Positions 56,575 to 64,000 of a DNA stretch of 64,000 bases are shown here, piece after piece. The position numbers were made by a program, and so were the translations under genes. Origin of the DNA: Bacilli bacterium (lineage in GTDB: Bacteria > Bacillota_I > Bacilli_A > ML615J-28 > CAG-313); the NCBI GenBank assembly GCA_017411715.1, contig JAFQPO010000007.1:62001-126000 (forward strand), in the 5' to 3' direction. The notes beneath the pieces are model-generated. The model saw only the letters and a list, made by a program, of their open reading frames with translations. It was not told where the DNA came from and did no database searches. Position 1 is the first letter of the stretch, and every line of letters starts with the position of its first letter.

Positions 56575-58517
56575 TTAACAAATGTAAGATTATTTTCACG
56601 AACAATCACATATTTACCAATAGGTAGCAATAATAATTGACACGCAATTTTTTCCTCATCTATTTTATCTCTAATCTCATTTTTATTTATAATAGTATAC
56701 CCTTTTTTAAAACATTCATCTAAAAGTGAGTTTTCAATTATTTGTTTTTTCTTATCTTTTGTTTGTGTGTATGGTTGCGTTAAGTAAATATCATAATTAA
56801 CTTTCTCAACTTCTTTTTTATTAGGCTTTTTAATGCCTATTTCACTTGTATGTCCTTTATTATTATCGATTAAAAAAATAGTATTTTGAAGGTTAATTAT
56901 TCTATTTTTATTATCTATAAAAGTTGGTTTAGAAACAATTTTGTTTATGTATGACTCTATTAAATGATGTGCCTGATGAAAGTTTTTTATATATACTACA
57001 CTAAATGGATATTTGATTAAATGCTCCGATAATATACCACCCTCATCATGGCCAACATATCCTCTTTGTGAACCAATAATTTGATTTAAATCTTCTTTTG
57101 CTTGATACATTGATAAATCAATTTCTAATAAGTTTTCTTTTGTTATGTTAAATATTAAATATAAATCATCCATCAACTCATTAATACAAAACTGTTCATT
57201 AACACTAGCTACTAAAATATTATTTTGTTTGATTTTACCAAAGAGATATCTAATAATAATTGGTTTAATATCTGGATAATTCAAAGTAGCTTGTTTTAAT
57301 TTTTCAATCGTTATTACTTTTATTCCGCTATGTTTGAATATTAGTTCATCTACTATTTGATAGGGATTTATATTTTTGTTATTTAGATTTATTGTTGCCC
57401 CTAACTCATCTAAAATATCAATTGCTTTATCTGGAAAAGCTTTATCGATTAAATATTTATCAGATTTTTCAATAATATAATTTATTAATTTTTTTGAATA
57501 AGTTACTTGATGATATTCTTCATACTTATCTTTAATGTTCATTAAAATATGTTTAGTTTCTTGTTTATTTGGTTCTTCAATAAAGATTGTTTGGAATCTT
57601 CTTTTTAAAGCTTTATCCTTATCAATATATTTATAATATTCATCTAAAGTTGTTGCGCCTATACATTTAATATCTGATCTAGATAAATAGGGTTTTAAAA
57701 TATTAGCAATGTCAAGTGAACCATCATTAGAACCAGCTCCTACAATATTATGAATTTCATCAATAAAAAGAATTGCTTTTTGTTTTTTAACAAAATTCAT
57801 CGCTTGAATTAATTTATCTTCTAATTCTCCCCGGTACTTAGTCCCCGCAACAATCATTCCTAAATCTAATCGATATATTGTTTCATTTTCTAATATTTCT
57901 GATAGTCCTTCGACTATTGCGGTTTTCCCAACTCCTGCTTTACCTATTAAAAGAGGATTGTTTTTTTGTTTTTTAGATAGAATTAGTTTAATTTGATATA
58001 TATAATCTTTAGTGTTGATAAAAGGATGAATCTTTTTATTTTTAGTTAAATTTAATAAAAAAGGATATTCTTTATCGTCATTTACTTCAAAAGCAAAAAT
58101 ATCTTCAATCCCTAATAAAAAATCTTGGATATTAATTTTTAAATATATTAAGACTTCTTTAGCAGTATTACTTTGATCTTTTAAAATTACATAAAATATA
58201 TGTTCATCAAATACTTTATCCGAGTTAGTTTTAGATGCGAAGTTTGATGCTTCATAAACTAATTCTTCAAGTTTTTTGGAATATTTAATGTTAGTATCAT
58301 TATTTGTTTTTAGAAAAATTATTTTGTTTTTCGTATCTAATAAGTCTTGATAAGTTATATGTTCTTCATTTAATAAAAAATAACTAATACTATCGGGGAA
58401 TAAATACATTGCCATTAATAAATGTAATGTAGTTACTTCACTATCGTGATACAAAATTGCTAATTCTTTTGCTTTGTCTAACATTTCTACTACTTGATGG
58501 CTTAAATTATCTATCAT
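56565..58517 (-). CDS. ClpC/ClpB-like AAA+ ATPase with a degenerate second ATPase module
   Basis: 650 residues from ATG 58517 (GGAGGTG upstream), against about 810 for ClpC. The Clp_N domain (LSHQVVEMLDKAKELAILYHDSEVTTLHLL, in pieces) and the first AAA module are intact: Walker A GKAGVGKT (192-199), Walker B FIDE (251-254), KYRGELEDK pore region and LKRRF arginine finger. The second module keeps family landmarks such as GYVGHDEGG (486-494), but the Walker A position reads LVASVNEQF (435-443) and the Walker B VLLDEIEKAH is now VVYIKNFHQAH (507-517). It cannot bind ATP in the standard way. No ClpP-binding LGF-type loop is evident. Divergent to hflX. Confidence 0.85.
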   Translation of the reverse strand: MIDNLSHQVVEMLDKAKELAILYHDSEVTTLHLLMAMYLFPDSISYFLLNEEHITYQDLLDTKNKIIFLKTNNDTNIKYSKKLEELVYEASNFASKTNSDKVFDEHIFYVILKDQSNTAKEVLIYLKINIQDFLLGIEDIFAFEVNDDKEYPFLLNLTKNKKIHPFINTKDYIYQIKLILSKKQKNNPLLIGKAGVGKTAIVEGLSEILENETIYRLDLGMIVAGTKYRGELEDKLIQAMNFVKKQKAILFIDEIHNIVGAGSNDGSLDIANILKPYLSRSDIKCIGATTLDEYYKYIDKDKALKRRFQTIFIEEPNKQETKHILMNIKDKYEEYHQVTYSKKLINYIIEKSDKYLIDKAFPDKAIDILDELGATINLNNKNINPYQIVDELIFKHSGIKVITIEKLKQATLNYPDIKPIIIRYLFGKIKQNNILVASVNEQFCINELMDDLYLIFNITKENLLEIDLSMYQAKEDLNQIIGSQRGYVGHDEGGILSEHLIKYPFSVVYIKNFHQAHHLIESYINKIVSKPTFIDNKNRIINLQNTIFLIDNNKGHTSEIGIKKPNKKEVEKVNYDIYLTQPYTQTKDKKKQIIENSLLDECFKKGYTIINKNEIRDKIDEEKIACQLLLLPIGKYVIVRENNLTFVKKA

Positions 58518-58558
58518 CTGACCACCTCCTATAATCATTTCATTATATGTTTATTTTT

Positions 58559-58587
58559 TTGAATTATTATCTTTAATTTGGTATAAT
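58559..58587 (+). promoter_or_regulatory. Promoter of hflX
   Basis: -35 TTGAAT (58559-58564), 17-base spacer, -10 TATAAT (58582-58587), about 20 bases before the start codon. It sits in the 90-base divergent gap with the Clp-like gene. Confidence 0.8.
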
Positions 58588-58607
58588 ATATGAAAGGATG
58601 TGATTTC

Positions 58608-59882
58608 ATGGTTAAAGCAATTGTTGCCTCTATTAAACTATCAACTACATCAGACTTAGAATTTAGTTATAAAGAAAAAGAAATGATTAAGTTATGCGAA
58701 GCAGATGATATTGAAGTTGTGTCATCAATTTATCAAAATGCTGATAGTGTTAATCCTACAACTTTTTTGGGTAAAGGTAAATTAGAAGAGATCAAAAAAG
58801 ATATGGAATTATATGAAGTGGATGTTTGTATCTTTAATACAGAACTTACTCTTCATCAATTAAATAATATTTCTAGTATTTTAGGCGAAGATAAGACTGT
58901 ATATGATAGAACAACTTTAATATTAAATATCTTCTTAACTAGAGCTAAAACTAAAGAAGCTTTTTTACAAGTTAAGATAGCTCAACTTAAATATTTCTTG
59001 CCTCGTTTAGTTGGTTTAAGAAGTTACTTATCTCGTAGTGGTGGTAGTGCATCAGGTGCCGGTAGTGCTACACGTGGTGCTGGGGAGACAAAATTAGAGC
59101 TTGATAAACGCTATATTAAAGCTCAAATAAACAAGTATGAAAAAGAACTCATCCAAATAAAAAAACAGCGCCAAACAGCAAGAAAAGCCCGTCAAAATTA
59201 CGATCTACCATCAGTTGCTTTAGTTGGATATACAAACGCAGGAAAAAGTACAATTATGAACTATTTCATAAACAACTTTAAAGCAAGAGGTGAAAAACTA
59301 GAAGTACTACAAAAAGATATGCTTTTCGCAACTCTTGGCACAACAACAAGAATGATTAAGCTCAAAAACAATCATAAGTTCTTATTAACAGATACTGTTG
59401 GTTTTGTTAGTGATCTACCTCACCACTTAGTAGAATCATTTAAATCTACATTAGAAGAAATTAAAGAAGCATCACTTTTAATTCATGTAGTTGATGCTAG
59501 TAGTCCTCATATGGAAAATGAATTAACTACTACTATTAGTGTTTTAGAATCTCTAGAAATTAAAAACATCCCAACTATCATCATCTACAATAAAATGGAT
59601 TTAGTAAAAATACCTTTATTTAAAGAATCTGACAATACTTTACTATTATCTATTAAAGATGAATCATCTTATGAAAAGTTAGCTCAAGCTATTAACAATA
59701 TCTTATTTTCTAACTGTATCAACACAAACATTCTAATTCCATTTGAAAAATCTGCCATCTTTGATTTTATCAAAAACAATGAAGACATCATTAATATTGA
59801 ATTTTTAGATAGTGGTATTTTAATTAATGCAAACATATTAGAAAAAGACCTATATAAATACCAAGATTACATTAAGAAATAA
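58608..59882 (+). CDS. hflX: Ribosome-splitting GTPase HflX
   Basis: 424 residues from ATG 58608, with AAAGGATG upstream; an earlier in-frame ATG overlaps that site. The N-terminal HflX domain (NPTTFLGKGKLEEIK), the glycine-rich linker (RSGGSASGAGSATRGAGETKLELD, in pieces), and the G domain with G1 GYTNAGKST, G3 DTVGF and G4 NKMD are clear. HflX rescues stalled ribosomes, especially in heat stress, which fits a Clp-type neighbour. It ends in its own terminator. Confidence 0.96.
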   Translation: MVKAIVASIKLSTTSDLEFSYKEKEMIKLCEADDIEVVSSIYQNADSVNPTTFLGKGKLEEIKKDMELYEVDVCIFNTELTLHQLNNISSILGEDKTVYDRTTLILNIFLTRAKTKEAFLQVKIAQLKYFLPRLVGLRSYLSRSGGSASGAGSATRGAGETKLELDKRYIKAQINKYEKELIQIKKQRQTARKARQNYDLPSVALVGYTNAGKSTIMNYFINNFKARGEKLEVLQKDMLFATLGTTTRMIKLKNNHKFLLTDTVGFVSDLPHHLVESFKSTLEEIKEASLLIHVVDASSPHMENELTTTISVLESLEIKNIPTIIIYNKMDLVKIPLFKESDNTLLLSIKDESSYEKLAQAINNILFSNCINTNILIPFEKSAIFDFIKNNEDIINIEFLDSGILINANILEKDLYKYQDYIKK

Positions 59883-59891
59883 AATAATATA

Positions 59892-59928
59892 TAGAACCTG
59901 TCCATTAAAAAGACGGGTTCTTTTTTTA
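59892..59928 (+). terminator. Terminator of hflX (possibly bidirectional)
   Basis: AGAACCTGTC and GACGGGTTCT form a stem with one mismatch followed by TTTTTTT; the convergent lipoprotein stop lies right after. Confidence 0.8.
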
Positions 59929-59929
59929 T

Positions 59930-60619
59930 TCATCGCTTATCATAACAATATAAAGCATATATGTATTCTTTTTTATTATCAATTAAAACTTCAATTTTTA
60001 AATATTTCGAAACTTGTTTATAATTAGGATTAAAATCTATTTTAATATTACTATATTTCTCAACTTCTTTAGGATCAATTTTTCTTTTATGCGTTGGTAT
60101 TTTAGAAATTTCTAAACTATGACTAGATATATCTTCTAAAGCAGTAATAGATAATATTTCTACTTCATTGTATGTTTCATTACTAATATATAATTCTACT
60201 TGGTCTTCTGTCACATAAGTTGAAGTTTTAATATCATTTGTACTATTTTCATAAATATTACAATCATATTTGCCTAAATCATGTGTTTCTTTTATGTTGA
60301 GGTATTCCACATTAACTTTATCTAACAATACTTCTTCTTTTCCAAAAGAAATATAATAGCGGTGTAAATAATAGTATTGATGATTATCTTTCTTTAGATT
60401 TTGATTTTTAACATATGTATAATTAACACTATCAAAACTAATATCTACCTCACTTAATTTGGTATTTGTTATGATATCTAATTCTAAATAACATTTTTCA
60501 AATAATAGATTATTACTAATATCTACTTTTTGAACTTCAACTCTAAGATCTTCATTTTTACATGATGTCATAAATAAAAAACTAAATGATATTATAATAA
60601 GATAGATATATTTTAACAT
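59930..60619 (-). CDS. Lipoprotein of unknown function (second of a tandem pair)
   Basis: 229 residues with a lipobox FMTSC (Cys20). Mature part is rich in beta-strand with many Tyr and Asn: VDISFDSVNYTYVKN, DNHQYYYLHRYYISFGKEEVLLDKVNVEYLNI, and a C-terminal LKIEVLIDNKKEYIYALYCY. It starts seven bases inside the upstream lipoprotein gene. The layout of strands parallels that gene, so the two may be diverged copies. No known family recognised. Confidence 0.7.
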   Translation of the reverse strand: MLKYIYLIIISFSFLFMTSCKNEDLRVEVQKVDISNNLLFEKCYLELDIITNTKLSEVDISFDSVNYTYVKNQNLKKDNHQYYYLHRYYISFGKEEVLLDKVNVEYLNIKETHDLGKYDCNIYENSTNDIKTSTYVTEDQVELYISNETYNEVEILSITALEDISSHSLEISKIPTHKRKIDPKEVEKYSNIKIDFNPNYKQVSKYLKIEVLIDNKKEYIYALYCYDKR

Positions 60620-61395
60620 TTGATAACCTCAAAATATTTACCATCATATGCATCTATAAAAGAAATGTTGTCTTTATCAATTGATGATTTGACTGCTTGA
60701 TAATGAGTGTATTCTTTACCTTCATAAATATATATAATACTAATTATTGTTTCCACATTTAAAACATTGTTTGCTTTATTAACATATATATCTCCATAGT
60801 AAATCTCTTCTTTAGGTTCTAACATCCGAGTGGCTGTTAAATTAGGCATAATTGTAAAAGTGATATATGGATGTATAACATTAGATGGAATTAATACATC
60901 AGTAATAATTAAATTTCTTTGTTCATTGTTTTTAATATTTAATTCAAGAATTTCTTTTAAAGTGTTTAATCTAACCATTTTTCTTAAAACAGTGGAAGTT
61001 ATTTTATTATAATTATTATCTAGTTTTTGAAATTCAATGTGTCCTATATTAAACTTATATTCTTTATTATTGTAAAGTAATTTAATAGAACTAATCACAT
61101 TTGTCTTATAAAAAGTAATCTCAATTATACTTAAATATACTTTATCTATATATTCAAGATTATAATAGACTTTATAATTAAATGTAACATTATCAATTAA
61201 TAATTCTACATTATCTAACTTTTTAGAAGACGAAATAACTAGTGATGTTTTTGGATAATATACGTCATAATATCCTAATACTAAATCTACTTTACTAACA
61301 CCAATGAATTCATTTTTACTACAACCATTTAATAAAAAAAGAGAAATCCCCAACATAATTATAAGTGCGGTTCTTTTAATAAAATGTAATTTCAT
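60613..61395 (-). CDS. Lipoprotein of unknown function (first of a tandem pair)
   Basis: 260 residues with a lipobox LLNGC (Cys25). Strand pattern KLDNVELLIDNVTFNYKVYYNLEYIDKVYLSIIEITFYKTNVISSIKLLYNNKEYKF (in pieces) resembles the second copy's KLSEVDISFDSVNYTY ... VNVEYL. A proline-rich midpart and C-terminal SIIYIYEGKEYTHYQA follow. GGTGGT lies before ATG 61395 and a weak promoter-like TATAATT is just upstream, inside the 38-base gap after dusB. Not recognised. Confidence 0.7.
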   Translation of the reverse strand: MKLHFIKRTALIIMLGISLFLLNGCSKNEFIGVSKVDLVLGYYDVYYPKTSLVISSSKKLDNVELLIDNVTFNYKVYYNLEYIDKVYLSIIEITFYKTNVISSIKLLYNNKEYKFNIGHIEFQKLDNNYNKITSTVLRKMVRLNTLKEILELNIKNNEQRNLIITDVLIPSNVIHPYITFTIMPNLTATRMLEPKEEIYYGDIYVNKANNVLNVETIISIIYIYEGKEYTHYQAVKSSIDKDNISFIDAYDGKYFEVIKC

Positions 61396-61433
61396 TTTAC
61401 CACCACTATAATTATATTAGGGATAGGAGGGAT

Positions 61434-62378
61434 TTATGTAAGATTGTTTAAATATTCTAAACAAATGTTTTTTAATTCATCATAAGTTGAGATATTAACA
61501 AGTTGAACACGATATTTTTTTGACTGAGGTAAGTGTCTAAAATACCACGCCGCATGAGATCGCATTTGAATCATAGCATATTTTTCCGGCTCATGTGACA
61601 TGAGTTTTTGTGCATGAGCTAAAAGCATATCAATTCGTTCATGAATACTAACTACTTCTTCTTGACTAACTAAATCTCTAATAATCCAAGGATTACCTAA
61701 AGTCGCTCGTCCAACCATAATACCATCTACACCAAGTTCATACATTTTACTTGCATCTTCCACTGATTTGATATCTCCATTTCCAAATACGAAAACATCA
61801 GTATTATCTCTTACCATTTTGATATAGTCAAGATTAACACTACCTGTATACATATCTGATCTAGTTCTTCCATGAATCGTAATAGCATCTACACCAGCTT
61901 TTGTCGCAATGCTTGCTACTTTGTCACAATTAATTGAAGAATGATCGAAACCAGCTCTTATTTTTATACTAACTGGTTTATTATAATTATCCTTAAGTGA
62001 TTTTACAATATCATATATCTTTTGTGGATCTTTTAAAAGGGCACTGCCAGCACCTGATTTAATGACTTTATTTACAGGGCATCCCATATTGATATCAATA
62101 ATATCAGGATTTGAGTGTTCTAATATTATTCCTACTCCTTGAGTAATCGTTTCAACAGATGAACCAAAAATCTGTGTAGCTATACTTTTTTCTTTGGGAA
62201 TCATTTCTAAAGTTTTTTGGTTTTGATATATTAAACCTCTATCACTAATCATTTCACTTACAACAAGTCCTGCCCCCATACTTCGACAGATTTCTCTAAA
62301 TGATTGATTAGTTACGCCTGCCATAGGCGCTAGTGCAACTTTACTTTTTAAAGTTACATTACCAATTTTTTTAATCAT
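61434..62378 (-). CDS. dusB: tRNA-dihydrouridine synthase (DusB type)
   Basis: 314 residues. LAPMAGVTNQSFREICRSMGAGL, QIFGSS, the catalytic-cysteine loop DINMGCPVNKVIKSGAGSALL, IKIRAGFDHSSI, ITIHGRTRSDMYTGSVNLDYI and GIMVGRATLGNPW all fit a Dus flavoenzyme, which reduces uridine in the tRNA D-loop. Length and the KVIKSGAG stretch fit DusB. Its start shares one base with the amidohydrolase stop. Confidence 0.95.
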   Translation of the reverse strand: MIKKIGNVTLKSKVALAPMAGVTNQSFREICRSMGAGLVVSEMISDRGLIYQNQKTLEMIPKEKSIATQIFGSSVETITQGVGIILEHSNPDIIDINMGCPVNKVIKSGAGSALLKDPQKIYDIVKSLKDNYNKPVSIKIRAGFDHSSINCDKVASIATKAGVDAITIHGRTRSDMYTGSVNLDYIKMVRDNTDVFVFGNGDIKSVEDASKMYELGVDGIMVGRATLGNPWIIRDLVSQEEVVSIHERIDMLLAHAQKLMSHEPEKYAMIQMRSHAAWYFRHLPQSKKYRVQLVNISTYDELKNICLEYLNNLT

Positions 62379-63562
62379 TATTTTAAACCTTCACGTTTAT
62401 AAACAATTTCCCCATTAATAAGTACATAATCAACTACTGTATCATAATCAAAAGGATCTCCTGAATATATTACGATATCAGCATCTTTACCAACTTCGAT
62501 TGAACCAACACGGTCAAAAATACCAAGCATTTTAGCAGGTGTTACAGTTAATGCTTTTAATGCTTCTTGTTTAGGAAGACCTTCTCTAACGTAAAGTCCT
62601 GCTTGAACTAATGTATGTTCTAATGATACAACTGGATGGTCTGTCATTAATGCAAAATCAACACCATGTTTTTTCATAACTGATGCTGATTTAAAACTTA
62701 AGTTACGAACTTCATGTTTTGATTTTGATGTTAATGTTGGACCTAATACTACTTTTTTATTATGTTTTTTAATAACATCCGCAATCATATAACCTTCAGT
62801 ACAATGTTCTAAAGTTGAATTTAATCCAAATTCTTCACTAATACGAATAGCTGTTACGATGTCATCTGTTTGGTGACAATGAATCTTTACTTGCATTCCT
62901 TTAAATACTCTCATCAATGAATGCCATTTTGCGTTATATTCAGGTTTTTTAGCTAAAGGATTAGTTTTTAATTCTTCTTCATATTGATCCCATTTTTCCA
63001 TATATAGTTTTGCTTTTTGAAGTGATTCACGTAAAATTGCGGCTGTTGCCATACGTGTTGATGGAGTTTGATTTTTTCTGCCATACACACGTTTAGGATT
63101 TTCTCCAAGAGCCATTTTCATACCTGCTTCTTCAATTAAAACCATATCTTCAACTGTTTTACCATGTGTTTTACATACACAATAAGTTCCACCAATAATA
63201 TTAGCAGAACCAGGCCCAGTCGCAACAGTTGTTACACCGCCTTTTAATGCCTCTGTAAATCCAATATCTTGTGGTTTTAAAGCATCAATTGCTCTTAATT
63301 CGGGTGTGATTGGTGAAGTTACTTCATTAACATCATTTCCTGGTTCAAAACCTAATGTTTCTAAAAGACCTACATGACAGTGAGCATCAATTAAACCAGG
63401 TAAAGCAAAACGATGTTTAGCTAAGATTACTTGAACTCCTCCAAGTTCATATGAATTAAAGCTACCAATGGCTTTAATTTTTCCATCATCAACTAAAATA
63501 TCATAATATTCCCCATTGATACCTGCCATATTATAAAGTGTTACATTTTTTATTAAAATCAT
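62378..63562 (-). CDS. Metal-dependent amidohydrolase (imidazolonepropionase-like)
   Basis: 394 residues from ATG 63562; GGGATAGG lies upstream, and the longer reading would run into the end of tcdA. Amidohydrolase superfamily motifs: LPGLIDAHCHVG (metal His pair), the VKIHCHQ strand, STLEHC, LMTDHP with the metal Asp, and the composite-barrel end VTPAKMLGIFDRVGSIEVGKDADIVIYSGDPF. Resembles the uncharacterised imidazolonepropionase-like hydrolases, with no histidine-utilisation neighbour, so the substrate is unknown. Confidence 0.87.
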   Translation of the reverse strand: MILIKNVTLYNMAGINGEYYDILVDDGKIKAIGSFNSYELGGVQVILAKHRFALPGLIDAHCHVGLLETLGFEPGNDVNEVTSPITPELRAIDALKPQDIGFTEALKGGVTTVATGPGSANIIGGTYCVCKTHGKTVEDMVLIEEAGMKMALGENPKRVYGRKNQTPSTRMATAAILRESLQKAKLYMEKWDQYEEELKTNPLAKKPEYNAKWHSLMRVFKGMQVKIHCHQTDDIVTAIRISEEFGLNSTLEHCTEGYMIADVIKKHNKKVVLGPTLTSKSKHEVRNLSFKSASVMKKHGVDFALMTDHPVVSLEHTLVQAGLYVREGLPKQEALKALTVTPAKMLGIFDRVGSIEVGKDADIVIYSGDPFDYDTVVDYVLINGEIVYKREGLK

Positions 63563-63570
63563 ATATATAC

Positions 63571-64000
63571 CTATCCCTTCATTAAATCTTGTAAAACTTC
63601 TCCCGCTATCATTAGCCCCGCAATAGGTGGACAATATGATGTGGAACCAAGTTTATTATCAACTGTTTTTGGTTCTTCTTCTGAGTAAAGAACTTTCGTA
63701 TGGTTAATTCCCATATCTCTTAATTTTTTTCTAAGTGCTTTAGCTAGTGGACATATTTTAGTTTTTGATATATCTGTTATCATAAATCCACCATGATTAA
63801 GTTTATTACCAGTGCCTAATGCGCTGATAATTGGTATGTTTTTTTCTTTCGCAAGTTTTATTAATTCAACTTTACCTTTTACAAAGTCAATCGCATCAAC
63901 AATATAATCAACATTACTAAAATCAATTTGTGAAATTGTATTTTCATCAATAAATAATTTATGTTTTCTAATTTTAATATTTGGATTAATATCTAAAAGT
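63571..64000 (-). CDS. tcdA: tRNA threonylcarbamoyladenosine dehydratase TcdA (5' part outside window)
   Basis: The visible 142 residues read LLDINPNIKIRKHKLFIDE, VDYIVDAIDFVKGKVELI, IPIISALGTGNKLNHGGFMITDISKTKICPLAKALRKKL and a C-terminal KVLYSEEEP, CPPIAGLMIAGEVLQDL (in pieces), matching TcdA of the ThiF/E1 superfamily. The N-terminal ATP-binding half lies beyond the window edge. TcdA cyclises t6A37 to ct6A, so it acts on the product of the Tsa proteins encoded near 36 kb. The amidohydrolase starts nine bases after its stop. Confidence 0.88.
   Translation of the reverse strand, partial: LLDINPNIKIRKHKLFIDENTISQIDFSNVDYIVDAIDFVKGKVELIKLAKEKNIPIISALGTGNKLNHGGFMITDISKTKICPLAKALRKKLRDMGINHTKVLYSEEEPKTVDNKLGSTSYCPPIAGLMIAGEVLQDLMKG

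Overview
The window is a very AT-rich stretch of bacterial chromosome from a low-GC Firmicutes lineage, most like the Bacilli, Erysipelotrichia or RF39-type gut bacteria. The evidence is WhiA, PcrA, LigA, CdaA, a PadR-DUF1700-DUF4097 cassette, Gram-positive style lipoproteins, sigma-A promoters (TTGACA-N17-TATAAT) and strong GGAGG ribosome binding sites. TGA is used as a stop, so the code is the standard bacterial one and not the Mycoplasma one. About 50 protein genes, four tRNAs and one probable riboswitch are visible. Nearly all genes are on the minus strand. Only pyk, a DUF378 gene, a TetR gene, hflX and two tRNAs run forward. The exact taxon cannot be fixed from the sequence alone.

Region by region: 1-2.9 kb is an accessory patch next to tRNA-His. 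It holds a RhuM-type protein with a C-terminal phospholipase-D-like part and its XRE partner, and a KilA-N gene translationally coupled to an XRE-flavoprotein fusion, whose promoter -35 box lies in a palindrome. 3.0-5.4 kb holds four tRNAs, a DUF1540 protein and pyruvate kinase. 5.4-15 kb carries envelope lipoproteins and the operon uvrA-vanZ-like-lgt/HAD fusion-TrxB-like-whiA. 15-18.4 kb holds a TetR regulator, the PadR-DUF1700-DUF4097 envelope-stress-like cassette and an unusual Ala-rich membrane protein. 18.5-28.3 kb is a single long operon, groES-groEL-coiled coil-B3/B4-glnS-pcrA-ligA, with a strongly divergent chaperonin. 28.4-35.1 kb holds a UbiB-like kinase with a phasin-like partner, an acyltransferase, a membrane protein and a P-type ATPase behind a yybP-ykoY-type (Mn2+) riboswitch.

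35.1-39.4 kb is nifU-like, S1, thioredoxin-like, amidase, tsaE-tsaB-rimI-tsaD (t6A synthesis). The far end of the window has tcdA, which acts on t6A. 39.5-47.3 kb is a transcription unit of an ECF sigma factor, a 2-kilo-residue secreted RHS/YD-repeat protein and a lipoprotein. 47.4-55.5 kb is a second tightly overlapped operon: giant DUF4011-type helicase, ankyrin protein, c-di-AMP cyclase CdaA, PAS membrane protein, IspDF. 55.6-64 kb holds lipoproteins, a Clp-family ATPase whose second ATPase module looks dead, divergent HflX, DusB, an amidohydrolase and TcdA.

The best candidates for something undescribed are the sigma-RHS-lipoprotein unit, the helicase-ankyrin-CdaA-PAS operon, the pseudo-Clp ATPase facing hflX, and the KilA-N/XRE-flavoprotein pair. 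All functional statements rest on reading motifs by eye; no search was run.
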